Assembly: GCA_946500295.1 (NCBI GenBank)
Contig: CAMMVF010000020.1
Location: forward strand, 1 to 43,840
Direction: 5' to 3'
Origin: an uncultured Clostridia bacterium
GTDB taxonomy: Bacteria; Bacillota; Clostridia; Oscillospirales; Acutalibacteraceae
Length of the DNA stretch: 43,840 nt
The translations under genes and the position numbers were made by a program. Below, one piece after another: positions 8,798 to 17,186 of the stretch. Positions within the stretch are counted from its first letter, which is position 1, and each line of letters starts with the position of its first letter. The notes below the pieces were generated by a model, which had not been told where the DNA came from, did not search any database, and saw only the letters and a program-made list of their open reading frames with translations.

Positions 8798-9121
8798 ATG
8801 AACAGGAGGCTTATCTTCACACTGGTTTTCACCCTGGTATTTTTAGTCAGCGTCGGCTCCGTTGCCACCTTTGTTCCCTCAGCCGCCAAAAATGAACCGC
8901 CGACCGCCGCCGAGGTCACCAAATCGGAATATACCGGATATATAATTAAGGATTTTTACGGCAAGGTGGCTGTTTTCAGAAGCGGAGAGGACAATCCCAT
9001 ACAAATAACCGACACGCTCACCTATTCCCTGCCCGAGCTTGACCGGGCTCAGCTGAGCGACGGAGTCACCGCCGATGACGAGGCGCAGCTCAAGCGGCTG
9101 CTTGAGGACTATTGCAGCTAA
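8798..9121 (+). CDS. small secreted/anchored protein, BofC C-terminal-domain-like
   Basis: A 107-residue protein with an N-terminal hydrophobic segment (about residues 5-27), either a signal peptide or an anchor. The remainder, GYIIKDFYGKVAVFRSGEDN then the DTLTYSLPELDRAQLSDGV and LKRLLEDY segments, resembles from memory the C-terminal domain of BofC, which in Bacillus restrains the SpoIVB protease in the sigma-K checkpoint. Stand-alone versions occur in Clostridia with no assigned role. The start has AAGGACG upstream, slightly far (about 9 nt). It is divergent from the penicillin-binding protein gene. The family call is tentative. Confidence 0.6.
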   Translation: MNRRLIFTLVFTLVFLVSVGSVATFVPSAAKNEPPTAAEVTKSEYTGYIIKDFYGKVAVFRSGEDNPIQITDTLTYSLPELDRAQLSDGVTADDEAQLKRLLEDYCS

Positions 9122-9275
9122 ACCCTGCACACGTGGGTTTACACCTTTCGCTATTTTGCAAATTAATTTTATGATATAATCAATCTGCACTCTGCGGTAT
9201 CCTATTATATTGCCACGAGCAGCTCAAACAATACTGTAAAATTTGCCTAAAAGGAGGATTGCTCCCCACTTTACC

Positions 9276-9304
9276 TTGACAAACAGTCCCGGGTGGAATA
9301 AAAT
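9276..9304 (+). promoter_or_regulatory. consensus promoter of the fatty-acid synthesis operon
   Basis: TTGACA (9276-9281), exactly 17 nt, TAAAAT (9299-9304). It stands 43 nt before the marR ATG and is the best promoter upstream of the whole fab-acc gene run. Confidence 0.88.
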
Positions 9305-9307
9305 TAT

Positions 9308-9324
9308 TTAGGTTATTTAACTAA
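9308..9324 (+). promoter_or_regulatory. candidate operator for the MarR/FabT-like regulator
   Basis: Imperfect 17-bp palindrome TTAGGTTATTTAACTAA, starting 4 nt after the -10 hexamer and so covering the expected transcription start. It has TTAG/CTAA outer arms and further matches inside. Its place before a MarR-family gene heading a fab operon suggests autoregulation like that of FabT. Confidence 0.55.
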
Positions 9325-9346
9325 TTTTAACAAAGGGGCTTAACGA

Positions 9347-9820
9347 ATGGAGGATTCCTTTCATACGAGATTGAGCGACGCTATGGGAAAAAGCTATATT
9401 CTCTTTTCCAGGGTAGAGCAGTCTATGCTTGCTAAGTCCAAGCGCTTTAACCTTTCCATCTGCGAGCTCAACTTTATTGAGGCAATCAACAAAAACCCTC
9501 TTGTCGGCAGAACCATCGGTGAGATAGCTTCCGAGCTTATGATCACCCCGGCGTCCGTTACCGCTACGGTAAACAGGCTTGAGAAAAAGGGCTATGTGAC
9601 GAAAAAGAGGAGCATCAGCGACGGTCGGCAGGTCTATGTTCAGCTTACTGAAAACGGCAAGCACGCCGATCGGGTGCACAAACGCTTTCACCGCAGTATG
9701 GCAAACACCATATCCAAAAACATGAGCGACTCCGAAAAGGAGCTGCTCGTAAACTGCATCGACAGAATCAATAGCTTTTTAAACTTAAGGCTAAAGAAAA
9801 TGGAGGAATTTAAGTCATGA
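9347..9820 (+). CDS. MarR-family transcriptional regulator, FabT-like
   Basis: A 157-residue winged-helix MarR-type regulator heading the fatty-acid operon. The DNA-binding part spans residues about 55-110 (TIGEIASELMITPASVTATV, then LEKKGYVTKKRSISDGRQVYV, the wing with the conserved Asp-Arg/Gln pair). This position is the one held by FabT in streptococci and its counterparts in Clostridia, where the protein represses fab genes in response to long-chain acyl-ACP. I infer the same role here from context. Its stop overlaps the fabH start (ATGA), so the two are translationally coupled. Confidence 0.9.
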   Translation: MEDSFHTRLSDAMGKSYILFSRVEQSMLAKSKRFNLSICELNFIEAINKNPLVGRTIGEIASELMITPASVTATVNRLEKKGYVTKKRSISDGRQVYVQLTENGKHADRVHKRFHRSMANTISKNMSDSEKELLVNCIDRINSFLNLRLKKMEEFKS

Positions 9821-10776
9821 GTTTCAGTATTTTGGGCACAGGCAAGGCCGTGCCGGAATACATATTGTCAAACGACAAGCTTTCAACCATGGTTGAAACA
9901 ACCGATGAATGGATACGCACCAGAACGGGAATCCACAACAGAAGAATCATCACCACAGAGACAATGACCGAGCTTTGCGTTTCGGCGGCAAAGCAGGCTT
10001 TGGAAGACGCTGAGATTACCGCAGGTGATTTGGATCTCATCATCTGCGCTACTATGAAGGGAATGTACATCACTCCCTCGGAGGCCTGCGTCATTCAAAA
10101 GGAGTTGGGAGCTTCATGCCCCGCTTTCGATGTGAACGCTGCCTGCTCGGGCTTTATCTATGCAATGGACGTCGCCGACGGCTTTTTTGCCAGAGGAAAA
10201 ATCAAGCACGCTTTGATAGTTGCGTTTGACAACCTTTCAAATATGGTTGACTGGAATGATCGCTCCACCTGCGTTTTATTCGGAGACGGCGGCGGCGCAG
10301 TTGTTTTGGGAGAGGGCGACGGACTTAAATCCATCTTTCTCACCGCCAGGGGCAACACGGACGTGCTCTATGCCCCCCGAGGCGAGCTTACTTCTCCCTT
10401 TGAAACACATAAGGGAGAGCGCCCGGTTTTGCACATGATAGGTCAGGAGGTTTACAAATTCGCCGTCACCAACATGGTAAGGGGTGTTCGCAAAGTAGTC
10501 AAGGACGCAGGACTTGAGCAAAAGGATATCACCCACATGATTCCCCATCAGGCAAATATAAGGATAATCGAGGCGGCCGCTGCCAAGCTCGATATTCCGA
10601 AAGAAAACTATGTAATTAATATCAGTGAATACGGCAACACCTCCGCCGGCTGTATTCCCCTCGCACTCGACGAAATCAACAAGGCGGGCAAGCTTAAAAA
10701 AGGCGATTATATAGGTATGTGCGCTTTCGGCGCAGGTCTTACTACAGGAAGCTGTATAATACAGTGGAATAAATAA
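9817..10776 (+). CDS. fabH: beta-ketoacyl-ACP synthase III
   Basis: Condenses acetyl-CoA (or a branched acyl-CoA) with malonyl-ACP to start fatty-acid synthesis (319 residues). The catalytic triad is visible: Cys110 in DVNAACSGF, His244 in MIPHQANIR, Asn274 in EYGNTSAGC. The N terminus ILGTGKAVPEYILSN and TTDEWIRTRTGI are typical. The start codon overlaps the stop of the regulator by 4 nt, with GGAGG upstream inside the regulator gene. Confidence 0.97.
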   Translation: MSFSILGTGKAVPEYILSNDKLSTMVETTDEWIRTRTGIHNRRIITTETMTELCVSAAKQALEDAEITAGDLDLIICATMKGMYITPSEACVIQKELGASCPAFDVNAACSGFIYAMDVADGFFARGKIKHALIVAFDNLSNMVDWNDRSTCVLFGDGGGAVVLGEGDGLKSIFLTARGNTDVLYAPRGELTSPFETHKGERPVLHMIGQEVYKFAVTNMVRGVRKVVKDAGLEQKDITHMIPHQANIRIIEAAAAKLDIPKENYVINISEYGNTSAGCIPLALDEINKAGKLKKGDYIGMCAFGAGLTTGSCIIQWNK

Positions 10777-10792
10777 GGAAAGGAATGAAATT

Positions 10793-11743
10793 ATGATTTC
10801 AACACCGATAAACGAACAGCTCGGAATAAAATATCCGATTTTTCAGGGCGGTATGGCTTGGGTAGCCGACGCTTATCTCGCCTCCGCAGTATCAAACGCA
10901 GGCGGTTTGGGAATTATCGCCGGAATGAACTCAAACGGCGACCAGCTCAGAGCCGAAATTAAGAAGGCAAGAGAGCTTACGGACAAGCCCTTCGGAGTAA
11001 ACGTCATGCTCATGAGCCCCTTCGTAGAGGAGGTAGCTCAGGTAGTCGCCGAGGAAAAGATTAAAGTAATCACCACAGGAGCAGGAAACCCCGGTAAATA
11101 TATGAAGGCATGGCTCGAGGCAGGCATCAAGGTTATACCGGTAGTTCCCTCTGTATCAATGGCAAAACTCGCAGAGAGAAACGGCGCCTTTGCCGTAATC
11201 GCCGAGGGCGGCGAATCAGGCGGTCACGTAGGAGATTTGACTACAATGGCTTTGGTTCCTCAGGTTGTAGATGCAGTTTCCATCCCCGTAATCGCCGCAG
11301 GTGGTATAGCTGACGGACGTCAGCTAGCAGCAGCCTTCATGCTCGGCGCTCAGGGCGTTCAGGTCGGCACCAGATTTTTAACCGCTAAAGAGTGCACAAT
11401 CTCCAAAGAATATAAGGAAAAGGTACTTAAGGCCAAGGATATAGACACGGTTTTGACCGGCAAGAGGCTCGGTCACCCCGTCCGCTCAATCAAGAACACC
11501 TTCACCAGAGAATACCTCAAAAAAGAGTACAACAGCACCGAGGTATCCGACGAAGAGCTTGAGAAGATGGGCCTCGGCGTACTCCGTGCCGCAGCTCGTG
11601 GCGGAGACGTAAAACACGGCTGCGTTATCGCAGGCCAGGTTGCGTCAATGGTAAACAAGGAGCAGACCTGCAAGGAAATTATAGAGGAGCTGTTCACTCA
11701 GGGAGAACAGGTGTTAGGCGGTGCGATGAAATGGGTAAAATAG
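10793..11743 (+). CDS. fabK: enoyl-ACP reductase II (FMN-dependent)
   Basis: Flavin-dependent trans-2-enoyl-ACP reductase of the FabK / nitronate-monooxygenase superfamily (316 residues), the last step of each elongation cycle. Seen: PIFQGGMAWVADAYLASAVS at the N terminus, the GGLGIIAGMNSNG loop, AEGGESGGHVGDLTTMALVP and the FMN phosphate-binding region PVIAAGGIADGRQLAAAFML. It replaces the triclosan-sensitive FabI, as in many Firmicutes. The ATG has AAAGGAA upstream. Its end overlaps fabD by 13 nt. Confidence 0.95.
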   Translation: MISTPINEQLGIKYPIFQGGMAWVADAYLASAVSNAGGLGIIAGMNSNGDQLRAEIKKARELTDKPFGVNVMLMSPFVEEVAQVVAEEKIKVITTGAGNPGKYMKAWLEAGIKVIPVVPSVSMAKLAERNGAFAVIAEGGESGGHVGDLTTMALVPQVVDAVSIPVIAAGGIADGRQLAAAFMLGAQGVQVGTRFLTAKECTISKEYKEKVLKAKDIDTVLTGKRLGHPVRSIKNTFTREYLKKEYNSTEVSDEELEKMGLGVLRAAARGGDVKHGCVIAGQVASMVNKEQTCKEIIEELFTQGEQVLGGAMKWVK

Positions 11744-12642
11744 CTTTTGTACTCTCGGGTCAGGGCGCACAGTACCCCGGCATGGGAAAGGAACTTTACG
11801 AATCAAGCGCCGCTGCCAAGGCGGTATTCGATATGGCGGACTCTATCCGCCCGGGCACCTCAAATCAATGCTTTGAGGGCAGCAAGGAGGAGCTTTCTCT
11901 TACAATCAACACCCAGCCCTGCGTATTCGCCGTTGACCTCGCAGCAGCCGCAGCAGCAGCCGAGCTTGGGATAAAGGCTGACTATGTTGCGGGCTTTTCA
12001 CTGGGCGAAATAGCCGCTTTGGGCTTTTCTAAAGCGTTGAGCTATGAGCAGGCGTTTAAGCTCGTATGCAAGAGAGCCGAGCTTATGAACACAGCAGCCG
12101 AGAAAAATAAGGGCGCTATGGCTGCAGTGCTGAAGCTTACCCCCGAAAAGGTAGAGGAGATTTGCCGTGGCTTTGAAAACACCTGGCCTGTAAACTACAA
12201 CAGCCCGGCTCAGACAGTAGTAGCCACCGAGCAGGACAAGCTGGACAAGCTTTGCGCTGCCGTCAAGGAAAACAAGGGCAAGGCAGTACCCCTCGCCGTG
12301 AGCGGAGCGTTCCACTCACCGTTTATGGATAGTGCTTCAGAGGGTCTTGCAGATTACTTGAAGGACGTAGAGCTTTCCACCCCCTCAACGCCGATATATG
12401 CAAACGCAACGGCGAAGCCCTACGAGGGCGAATTCAAGGCTTTGATTACCGCTCAGGTAAAAAGCCCTGTGCGCTGGCAGCAGACGGTTGAAAACCTCGC
12501 CGCCGAGGGCGTAGACACCTTCATCGAATGTGGTCCGGGGAAAACCCTTGTCGGTCTTATCAAGAAAATCAATCCCGAACTAAAGGCGTACAAGCTCGAA
12601 AACAAAGCCGACCTGGAGCTTATCAAGTCGGAGCTTCTATAA
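11731..12642 (+). CDS. fabD: malonyl-CoA:ACP transacylase
   Basis: Transfers malonate from CoA to acyl carrier protein (303 residues). The N terminus FVLSGQGAQYPGMGKEL, nucleophile Ser90 in GFSLGEIAAL, Arg115 and His195 in SGAFHSPFMD form the expected active site. It starts inside the end of fabK with only a weak ribosome binding site, so coupled translation is likely. The stop codon TAA at 12640-12642 lies within the terminus of the interspersed repeat (fragment E), the same arrangement as at the ends of two other genes in this window. Confidence 0.96.
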   Translation: MGKIAFVLSGQGAQYPGMGKELYESSAAAKAVFDMADSIRPGTSNQCFEGSKEELSLTINTQPCVFAVDLAAAAAAAELGIKADYVAGFSLGEIAALGFSKALSYEQAFKLVCKRAELMNTAAEKNKGAMAAVLKLTPEKVEEICRGFENTWPVNYNSPAQTVVATEQDKLDKLCAAVKENKGKAVPLAVSGAFHSPFMDSASEGLADYLKDVELSTPSTPIYANATAKPYEGEFKALITAQVKSPVRWQQTVENLAAEGVDTFIECGPGKTLVGLIKKINPELKAYKLENKADLELIKSELL

Positions 12643-12660
12643 CCAAGTCGCCGATTTAAA
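12638..12660 (-). repeat. interspersed repeat, 23-bp terminal fragment E
   Basis: The short sequence TATAACCAAGTCGCCGATTT is the reverse complement of the 3' terminus of the interspersed repeat, directly joined to TTTAAA as at the repeat's other end. It is either a minimal deletion form or a scar. It is oppositely oriented to copies A-D and contains the fabD stop codon. Confidence 0.6.
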
Positions 12661-12690
12661 AATCAGAATTTACATAAAGGAATGAATATA

Positions 12691-13434
12691 ATGAGATTTG
12701 AAAATAAAGTAGCGGTTATCACCGGCGCTTCCAGAGGTATCGGAAAGGCAATAGCTCTGACTCTTGCCAAGGAGGGCGCAGACATCGCCGTAGTATTCAC
12801 AGGCGATGATGAAAACGCCGCAGCTACCAAGCAGGAGATTCTTGCACTCGGCGTAAAATGCGAGACATACGACTGTGACGTTTCCTCTTTCGAGGCTACA
12901 GGCAAGGTCTGCGAGCAGATTATCGAGGATTTCGGCGGAATCGACATCCTCGTCAACAACGCCGGAATCGTCAGGGACAAGCTTGTGCTCAGAATGGAGG
13001 AAAAGGACTACGACGCTGTTTTGGCTGTAAACCTCAAGGGCGTATTTAATATGATTAAGCACACCTACTCCCACTTTATGAAAAAGCGCAGCGGCAGAAT
13101 CATCTCTACCTCCTCGGTTGTCGGCTTAAACGGCAACGCTGGTCAGGCAAACTATTCAGCCGCCAAGGCTGGTATCATCGGTCTTACAAAGTCAGTCGCA
13201 AAGGAGCTCGCCGCCAGAGGGGTTACCTGCAACGCAGTTGCCCCCGGCTTTATTGAAACAGACATGACGGGTGCGCTCAGCGACAAGGTCAAAAAGCAAA
13301 TTGCCGACTCCATCCCCGCAAGGAAGATGGGCTCAGTTCAGGACGTAGCCAACGCCGTAGCGTTTCTCGCTTCTGATGAAGCCGCCTATATCACGGGCGA
13401 GGTCATCAGGGTTGACGGCGGAATGGCAATGTAA
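12691..13434 (+). CDS. fabG: 3-oxoacyl-ACP reductase
   Basis: NADPH-dependent short-chain dehydrogenase reducing 3-oxoacyl-ACP (247 residues). Cofactor motif TGASRGIG at 11-18, VNNAGI at about 88-93, and the catalytic Ser142, Tyr155 and Lys159 (YSAAK) are all present, ending with the typical YITGEVIRVDGGMAM. Two in-frame ATGs exist. The first, at 12682, lies 1 nt from the AAAGGA ribosome binding site. The second, at 12691, is about 10 nt away and starts MRFENKVAVITGASRG like other FabG proteins, so I choose it. Confidence 0.96.
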   Translation: MRFENKVAVITGASRGIGKAIALTLAKEGADIAVVFTGDDENAAATKQEILALGVKCETYDCDVSSFEATGKVCEQIIEDFGGIDILVNNAGIVRDKLVLRMEEKDYDAVLAVNLKGVFNMIKHTYSHFMKKRSGRIISTSSVVGLNGNAGQANYSAAKAGIIGLTKSVAKELAARGVTCNAVAPGFIETDMTGALSDKVKKQIADSIPARKMGSVQDVANAVAFLASDEAAYITGEVIRVDGGMAM

Positions 13435-13465
13435 TAAATCTGATTCATCCTAAAGGAGATAACAA

Positions 13466-14695
13466 ATGAGACGAGTAGTAGTAACCGGGCTCGGAGCTGT
13501 TACCCCCGTCGGAAATGACGTACAGACAAGCTGGAGCTCCATCAAAGCCGGTAAAAGCGGAATTGATTATATCAAGAAATTCGATACATCGGATTTAAAA
13601 GTAACCGTAGCGGCCGAAGTCAAGGACTTTGACCCTACAAAATATATAGAAAAGCGTGACCTCAGAAAAACTGACGAGTTCACAATCTACGCTGTGGCGG
13701 CAGCCGCTCAGGCTGTAGAGGACAGCGGAATTGAGGGAAAAATCGACCCCGATCGCTTCGGCGTTTACATAGGCTCGGGTATCGGCGGAATGCAGAGCTT
13801 CTATGCAAACTCCATAGCCATGGATCACTCTGGACCGAGGAAGGTTTCCCCCTACTTCGTGCCGATGATGATAGCCAACATGGCTTCCGGCACAGTTGCA
13901 ATCCGCTTCAAAGCCCAGGGTCCCTGCCTGCCGATAGTCACAGCCTGCGCTACGGGAACTCACTCCATAGGAGAAGCGTTCCACGCAATCAAGTACGGCA
14001 GCGCCGACGCAATCATAGCAGGCGGAGCAGAGGCAGCCGTAACTCCTCTTTCAATCGCCGGCTTTTCAAGCTGCAAGGCTTTATCGACCAAAAACGATCC
14101 CAAAACAGTCTGCACCCCATTTGATCAGCGCAGAGATGGCTTCGTAATGGGCGAAGGCGCAGGTATCCTCATCCTTGAGGAGTACGAGCACGCAAAGGCA
14201 AGGGGAGCCAAGATATACGCAGAAATCTGCGGATACGGCAACAGCTGTGACGCTTACCACATTACAGCGCCCCAACCCGACGCAGAGGGTCCTTCAAGGG
14301 CTATCAAAATTGCAATGTCTGAAGCAGAAATTAAGGAAAACGACAAGGTGTACATCAACGCCCACGGCACCAGCACCCCCGCAAACGACAAAACCGAAAC
14401 CCTCGCCATCAAAAAAGCTTTCGGAGAGGACAGAGCAAAAGAGCTGTTAATAAGCTCTACAAAATCCATGACAGGACATATGCTCGGCGCTGCCGGCGGC
14501 GTAGAGGCTGTGTTCTCGGTTTTGGCATTGGACGAGGGAATTTTGCCCCCGACAATCAATTACGAGCAGCCCGACCCCGAGTGCGACTTAAACTACATTC
14601 CCAACAAGGCTGTAGAACAACAGGTTGATTTTACCATGTCAACCTCTCTTGGCTTCGGCGGTCACAACGCCTGCATAGTATTTAAAAAGGCGTAA
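13466..14695 (+). CDS. fabF: beta-ketoacyl-ACP synthase II
   Basis: Elongating condensing enzyme (409 residues). Active-site Cys161 (VTACATGTHSIGEA), His300 (NAHGTSTPAND) and His338 (STKSMTGHMLGAAGG) are present. The start has AAGGAG about 8 nt upstream. No acyl carrier protein gene lies between fabG and fabF, where acpP is common in related operons. Confidence 0.97.
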   Translation: MRRVVVTGLGAVTPVGNDVQTSWSSIKAGKSGIDYIKKFDTSDLKVTVAAEVKDFDPTKYIEKRDLRKTDEFTIYAVAAAAQAVEDSGIEGKIDPDRFGVYIGSGIGGMQSFYANSIAMDHSGPRKVSPYFVPMMIANMASGTVAIRFKAQGPCLPIVTACATGTHSIGEAFHAIKYGSADAIIAGGAEAAVTPLSIAGFSSCKALSTKNDPKTVCTPFDQRRDGFVMGEGAGILILEEYEHAKARGAKIYAEICGYGNSCDAYHITAPQPDAEGPSRAIKIAMSEAEIKENDKVYINAHGTSTPANDKTETLAIKKAFGEDRAKELLISSTKSMTGHMLGAAGGVEAVFSVLALDEGILPPTINYEQPDPECDLNYIPNKAVEQQVDFTMSTSLGFGGHNACIVFKKA

Positions 14696-14707
14696 GGAGG
14701 GTATAAA

Positions 14708-15193
14708 ATGTCTATGTTTGACTTTGAACAAATAAAGGAGCTGATAAGCTCCATAGATAAATCCTCCGTCACCTCCTTTGAAATAAAGGACGCAAACGGA
14801 GAGAGACTCGTTATTAAAAAAGAAACTGAAAAGGAAATCACCACGGTTCAGGCTGTTCCTGCGGTAATCCCTCCGGCAGCCCCTGCTATACAGCCGACAG
14901 TTGCAGCAGCAGCACCCGCAGCAGCAGTTGCCGAGCCTGCCGCTGCCGAACAGGAGGACTTTAAGGTCATAACCTCACCAATGGTGGGAGTATTCTATTC
15001 CGCTCCCTCCCCAGACGCAAAGCCCTACGTCAGCGTAGGTCAAAACGTCAGCGCAGGCGACGTCGTCTGCATTATCGAGGCGATGAAGCTGATGAACGAG
15101 GTTCCCGCCACAGAGGGCGGCGTTGTCGCTGAAATCTGCGTACAAAACGGTGACGTAGTAGAGTACGGTCAGCCGCTGTTTAAGCTAAAGTAA
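14708..15193 (+). CDS. accB: biotin carboxyl carrier protein of acetyl-CoA carboxylase
   Basis: Carries the biotin used by acetyl-CoA carboxylase (161 residues). An N-terminal helical part (1-45) is followed by an Ala/Pro-rich linker (about 48-82) and the biotinyl domain (about 85-161). The biotinylated residue is Lys127 in EAMKLMNEV, and ITSPMVGVFYSAPSPDAKPY is the typical thumb region. A strong AAGGAGGG site precedes the start, 12 nt after fabF. Confidence 0.96.
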   Translation: MSMFDFEQIKELISSIDKSSVTSFEIKDANGERLVIKKETEKEITTVQAVPAVIPPAAPAIQPTVAAAAPAAAVAEPAAAEQEDFKVITSPMVGVFYSAPSPDAKPYVSVGQNVSAGDVVCIIEAMKLMNEVPATEGGVVAEICVQNGDVVEYGQPLFKLK

Positions 15194-15205
15194 GGAGGGG
15201 TTTAA

Positions 15206-15637
15206 GTGAATCAGGAAGAAATTAAAAAGATTATCCCTCACCGTGACAATATGCTTTTGGTTGAGGAAGCCGAGGTAGTTGACGAGGTGACCTCAAGGGG
15301 CAAGATAACCATTAAAGGCGATGAATTTTTCCTCAAGGGACACTTCCCCGGAAACCCGGTAGTTCCCGGAGTAATCCTCTGCGAGATGATGGCTCAGGCA
15401 AGCTGCGTCCTTCTCGGCGAAAAAGCTCAGGGCAAGACGCCGTTTTTCACCAAAATGGACAATGTAAAGTTTAAAAACACCGTCCGCCCCGGAGATACCC
15501 TCGAGTCTGAATGTACCCTTACCCGCAGCAGAGGCGCTTTTTACTTTGTCAGCGCTAAGGGCTATGTAAACGGCAAGCTCTGCGTCAGCGCAGACTTCTC
15601 CTTTGCGCTTTTAGACGGCGACAAGGCAGAAAAATAA
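15206..15637 (+). CDS. fabZ: 3-hydroxyacyl-ACP dehydratase
   Basis: Hot-dog fold dehydratase converting 3-hydroxyacyl-ACP to trans-2-enoyl-ACP (143 residues). Catalytic His46 and Glu60 lie in GHFPGNPVVPGVILCEMMAQ, and the N terminus IIPHRDNMLLVE is typical. It starts with GTG, supported by AAGGAGGGG 6 nt upstream. No fabM or fabA isomerase is present in the operon, so unsaturated fatty acids, if made, need another enzyme. Confidence 0.95.
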   Translation: MNQEEIKKIIPHRDNMLLVEEAEVVDEVTSRGKITIKGDEFFLKGHFPGNPVVPGVILCEMMAQASCVLLGEKAQGKTPFFTKMDNVKFKNTVRPGDTLESECTLTRSRGAFYFVSAKGYVNGKLCVSADFSFALLDGDKAEK

Positions 15638-15656
15638 TCAAATTAAATTTTTACCG

Positions 15657-15687
15657 CAGCGGCGTGTCCATACTCAGGTCGCCGCTG
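15657..15687 (+). other. hairpin between fabZ and accC
   Basis: A perfect 8-bp stem CAGCGGCG/CGCCGCTG around a 15-nt loop, followed by TTCATTTTATATA, in the longest gap inside the operon (79 nt). It may be an attenuator or an mRNA processing/stability site. The T-run is imperfect, so complete termination is unlikely. Confidence 0.5.
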
Positions 15688-15716
15688 TTCATTTTATATA
15701 CATCTGGAGGCAAAAA

Positions 15717-17096
15717 ATGTTCTCTAAAATTTTGATAGCAAACAGAGGCGAAATCGCCGTAAGAATAATCAGAGCCTGCCGTGAAATGGGCATTAGCACG
15801 GTAGCCATTTACAGTGAGGCTGACAGAGACTCAATGCATGTCCAGCTTGCTGATGAAAGCTACTGCGTAGGCGGTCCTCAGGTCGCCGACAGCTACCTCA
15901 ACATGGCGGCAATACTTTCAGCCGCAGTAGTATCCGGCGCTCAAGCCATTCACCCGGGCTACGGGCTTTTGAGTGAAAACGCAAAGTTCGTCTCATTGTG
16001 CGAACAGTGCAAGATAGAATTTATAGGCCCTACCTCCGAGATGATAACCCTACTCGGAAACAAGGACACAGCTCGCAAGACCATGAGAGAAGCGGGAGTT
16101 CCCGTAACCCCGGGCTGCGATGTAGTGGAGGATATAGAGCAGGCGAAAAAAGAAGCTGAAAAAATCGGCTTCCCCTTGCTTATCAAGGCTCGAAGCGGCG
16201 GCGGCGGACGTGGAATCCGCCTGGTCAACAGCATGGATGAATTTGAAAACGCCTTTCTCTCCGCCTCCAGCGAGGCTGAAATCGCATTCGGCGACGGCGC
16301 AGTATATATGGAAAAATACCTCAAACCCGTAAAACATATCGAGATGCAGATTCTCTGCGACAAATACGGCAAGGTAATCTGTCTCGGAGAGAGAGAGTGC
16401 TCAGTTCAGCGCAAAAACCAGAAGCTTATAGAGGAAAGCCCCTCCCCCGCAATAACTCCCGAGATAAGGGAAAAGATGATGGAGGCCTCCGTCAAGGCGG
16501 CAAAGGCGGTAAACTACTGCAACGCAGGAACAGTCGAGTTCTTGTTCGACAAGGATAATAACTTCTATTTCATGGAGATGAACACAAGGCTTCAGGTAGA
16601 GCACGCAGTTACCGAAATGGTAGTGGGCATTGACCTTGTGCAGTGGCAGATAAGAATCGCCGCAGGAGCACATCTCACGCTCGAGCAGGACAGGGTGTTT
16701 ATGCACGGCAACGCCATTGAGTGCAGAATAAACGCCGAAAATCCCGACAAGGGTTTCATGCCCTCGTGCGGCACTATTCACCGTCTCCATATTCCGGGCG
16801 GTCCTTGCGTTCGCTTCGACACCTCTATCTATCAGGATTACACCGTTCCGCCTTATTATGACTCAATGATAGGCAAGCTTATAGTTCAGGCGAGGGGCAG
16901 AGACCTTGCAATCCGCAAGATGAAGATGGCTCTCAGCGAGCTAAATATTCACGGTATCGAACACAACAGAGACCTCCAAATCGAGATTCTCTCAGATCCC
17001 GACTTCGTCAGCGGAGAGTACACCACCGACTTTATGGAGAAATTTGAAGCAAAGAGAAAAGCCGAAAAAGCCAAAGAGAAAAATAAGTCTGAATAA
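15717..17096 (+). CDS. accC: biotin carboxylase subunit of acetyl-CoA carboxylase
   Basis: ATP-grasp enzyme that carboxylates biotin on AccB (459 residues). Seen: the N-terminal MFSKILIANRGEIAVRIIRA, the ATP-binding glycine loop LIKARSGGGGRGIRLV, ERECSVQRKNQKLIEESPSP, and EMNTRLQVEHAVTEMVVGID. The C-terminal end is Lys/Glu-rich. GGAGG lies 8 nt before the ATG. Confidence 0.97.
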   Translation: MFSKILIANRGEIAVRIIRACREMGISTVAIYSEADRDSMHVQLADESYCVGGPQVADSYLNMAAILSAAVVSGAQAIHPGYGLLSENAKFVSLCEQCKIEFIGPTSEMITLLGNKDTARKTMREAGVPVTPGCDVVEDIEQAKKEAEKIGFPLLIKARSGGGGRGIRLVNSMDEFENAFLSASSEAEIAFGDGAVYMEKYLKPVKHIEMQILCDKYGKVICLGERECSVQRKNQKLIEESPSPAITPEIREKMMEASVKAAKAVNYCNAGTVEFLFDKDNNFYFMEMNTRLQVEHAVTEMVVGIDLVQWQIRIAAGAHLTLEQDRVFMHGNAIECRINAENPDKGFMPSCGTIHRLHIPGGPCVRFDTSIYQDYTVPPYYDSMIGKLIVQARGRDLAIRKMKMALSELNIHGIEHNRDLQIEILSDPDFVSGEYTTDFMEKFEAKRKAEKAKEKNKSE

Positions 17097-17100
17097 ATAA

Positions 17101-17129
17101 TTGTATATTTTCCTCTTTTGCATTATAAT
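17101..17129 (+). promoter_or_regulatory. candidate internal promoter before accD
   Basis: TTGTAT (17101-17106), 17-nt spacer, TATAAT (17124-17129), in the 90-nt gap between accC and accD. The -10 is perfect and the -35 matches 4 of 6. It could give accD and accA separate expression from the upstream fab genes. Confidence 0.6.
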
Positions 17130-17186
17130 AGAAGGTGCAATATTTTTATTAAGAGGAAAACAAACAGCTTTAAAGGATTGTGACAG

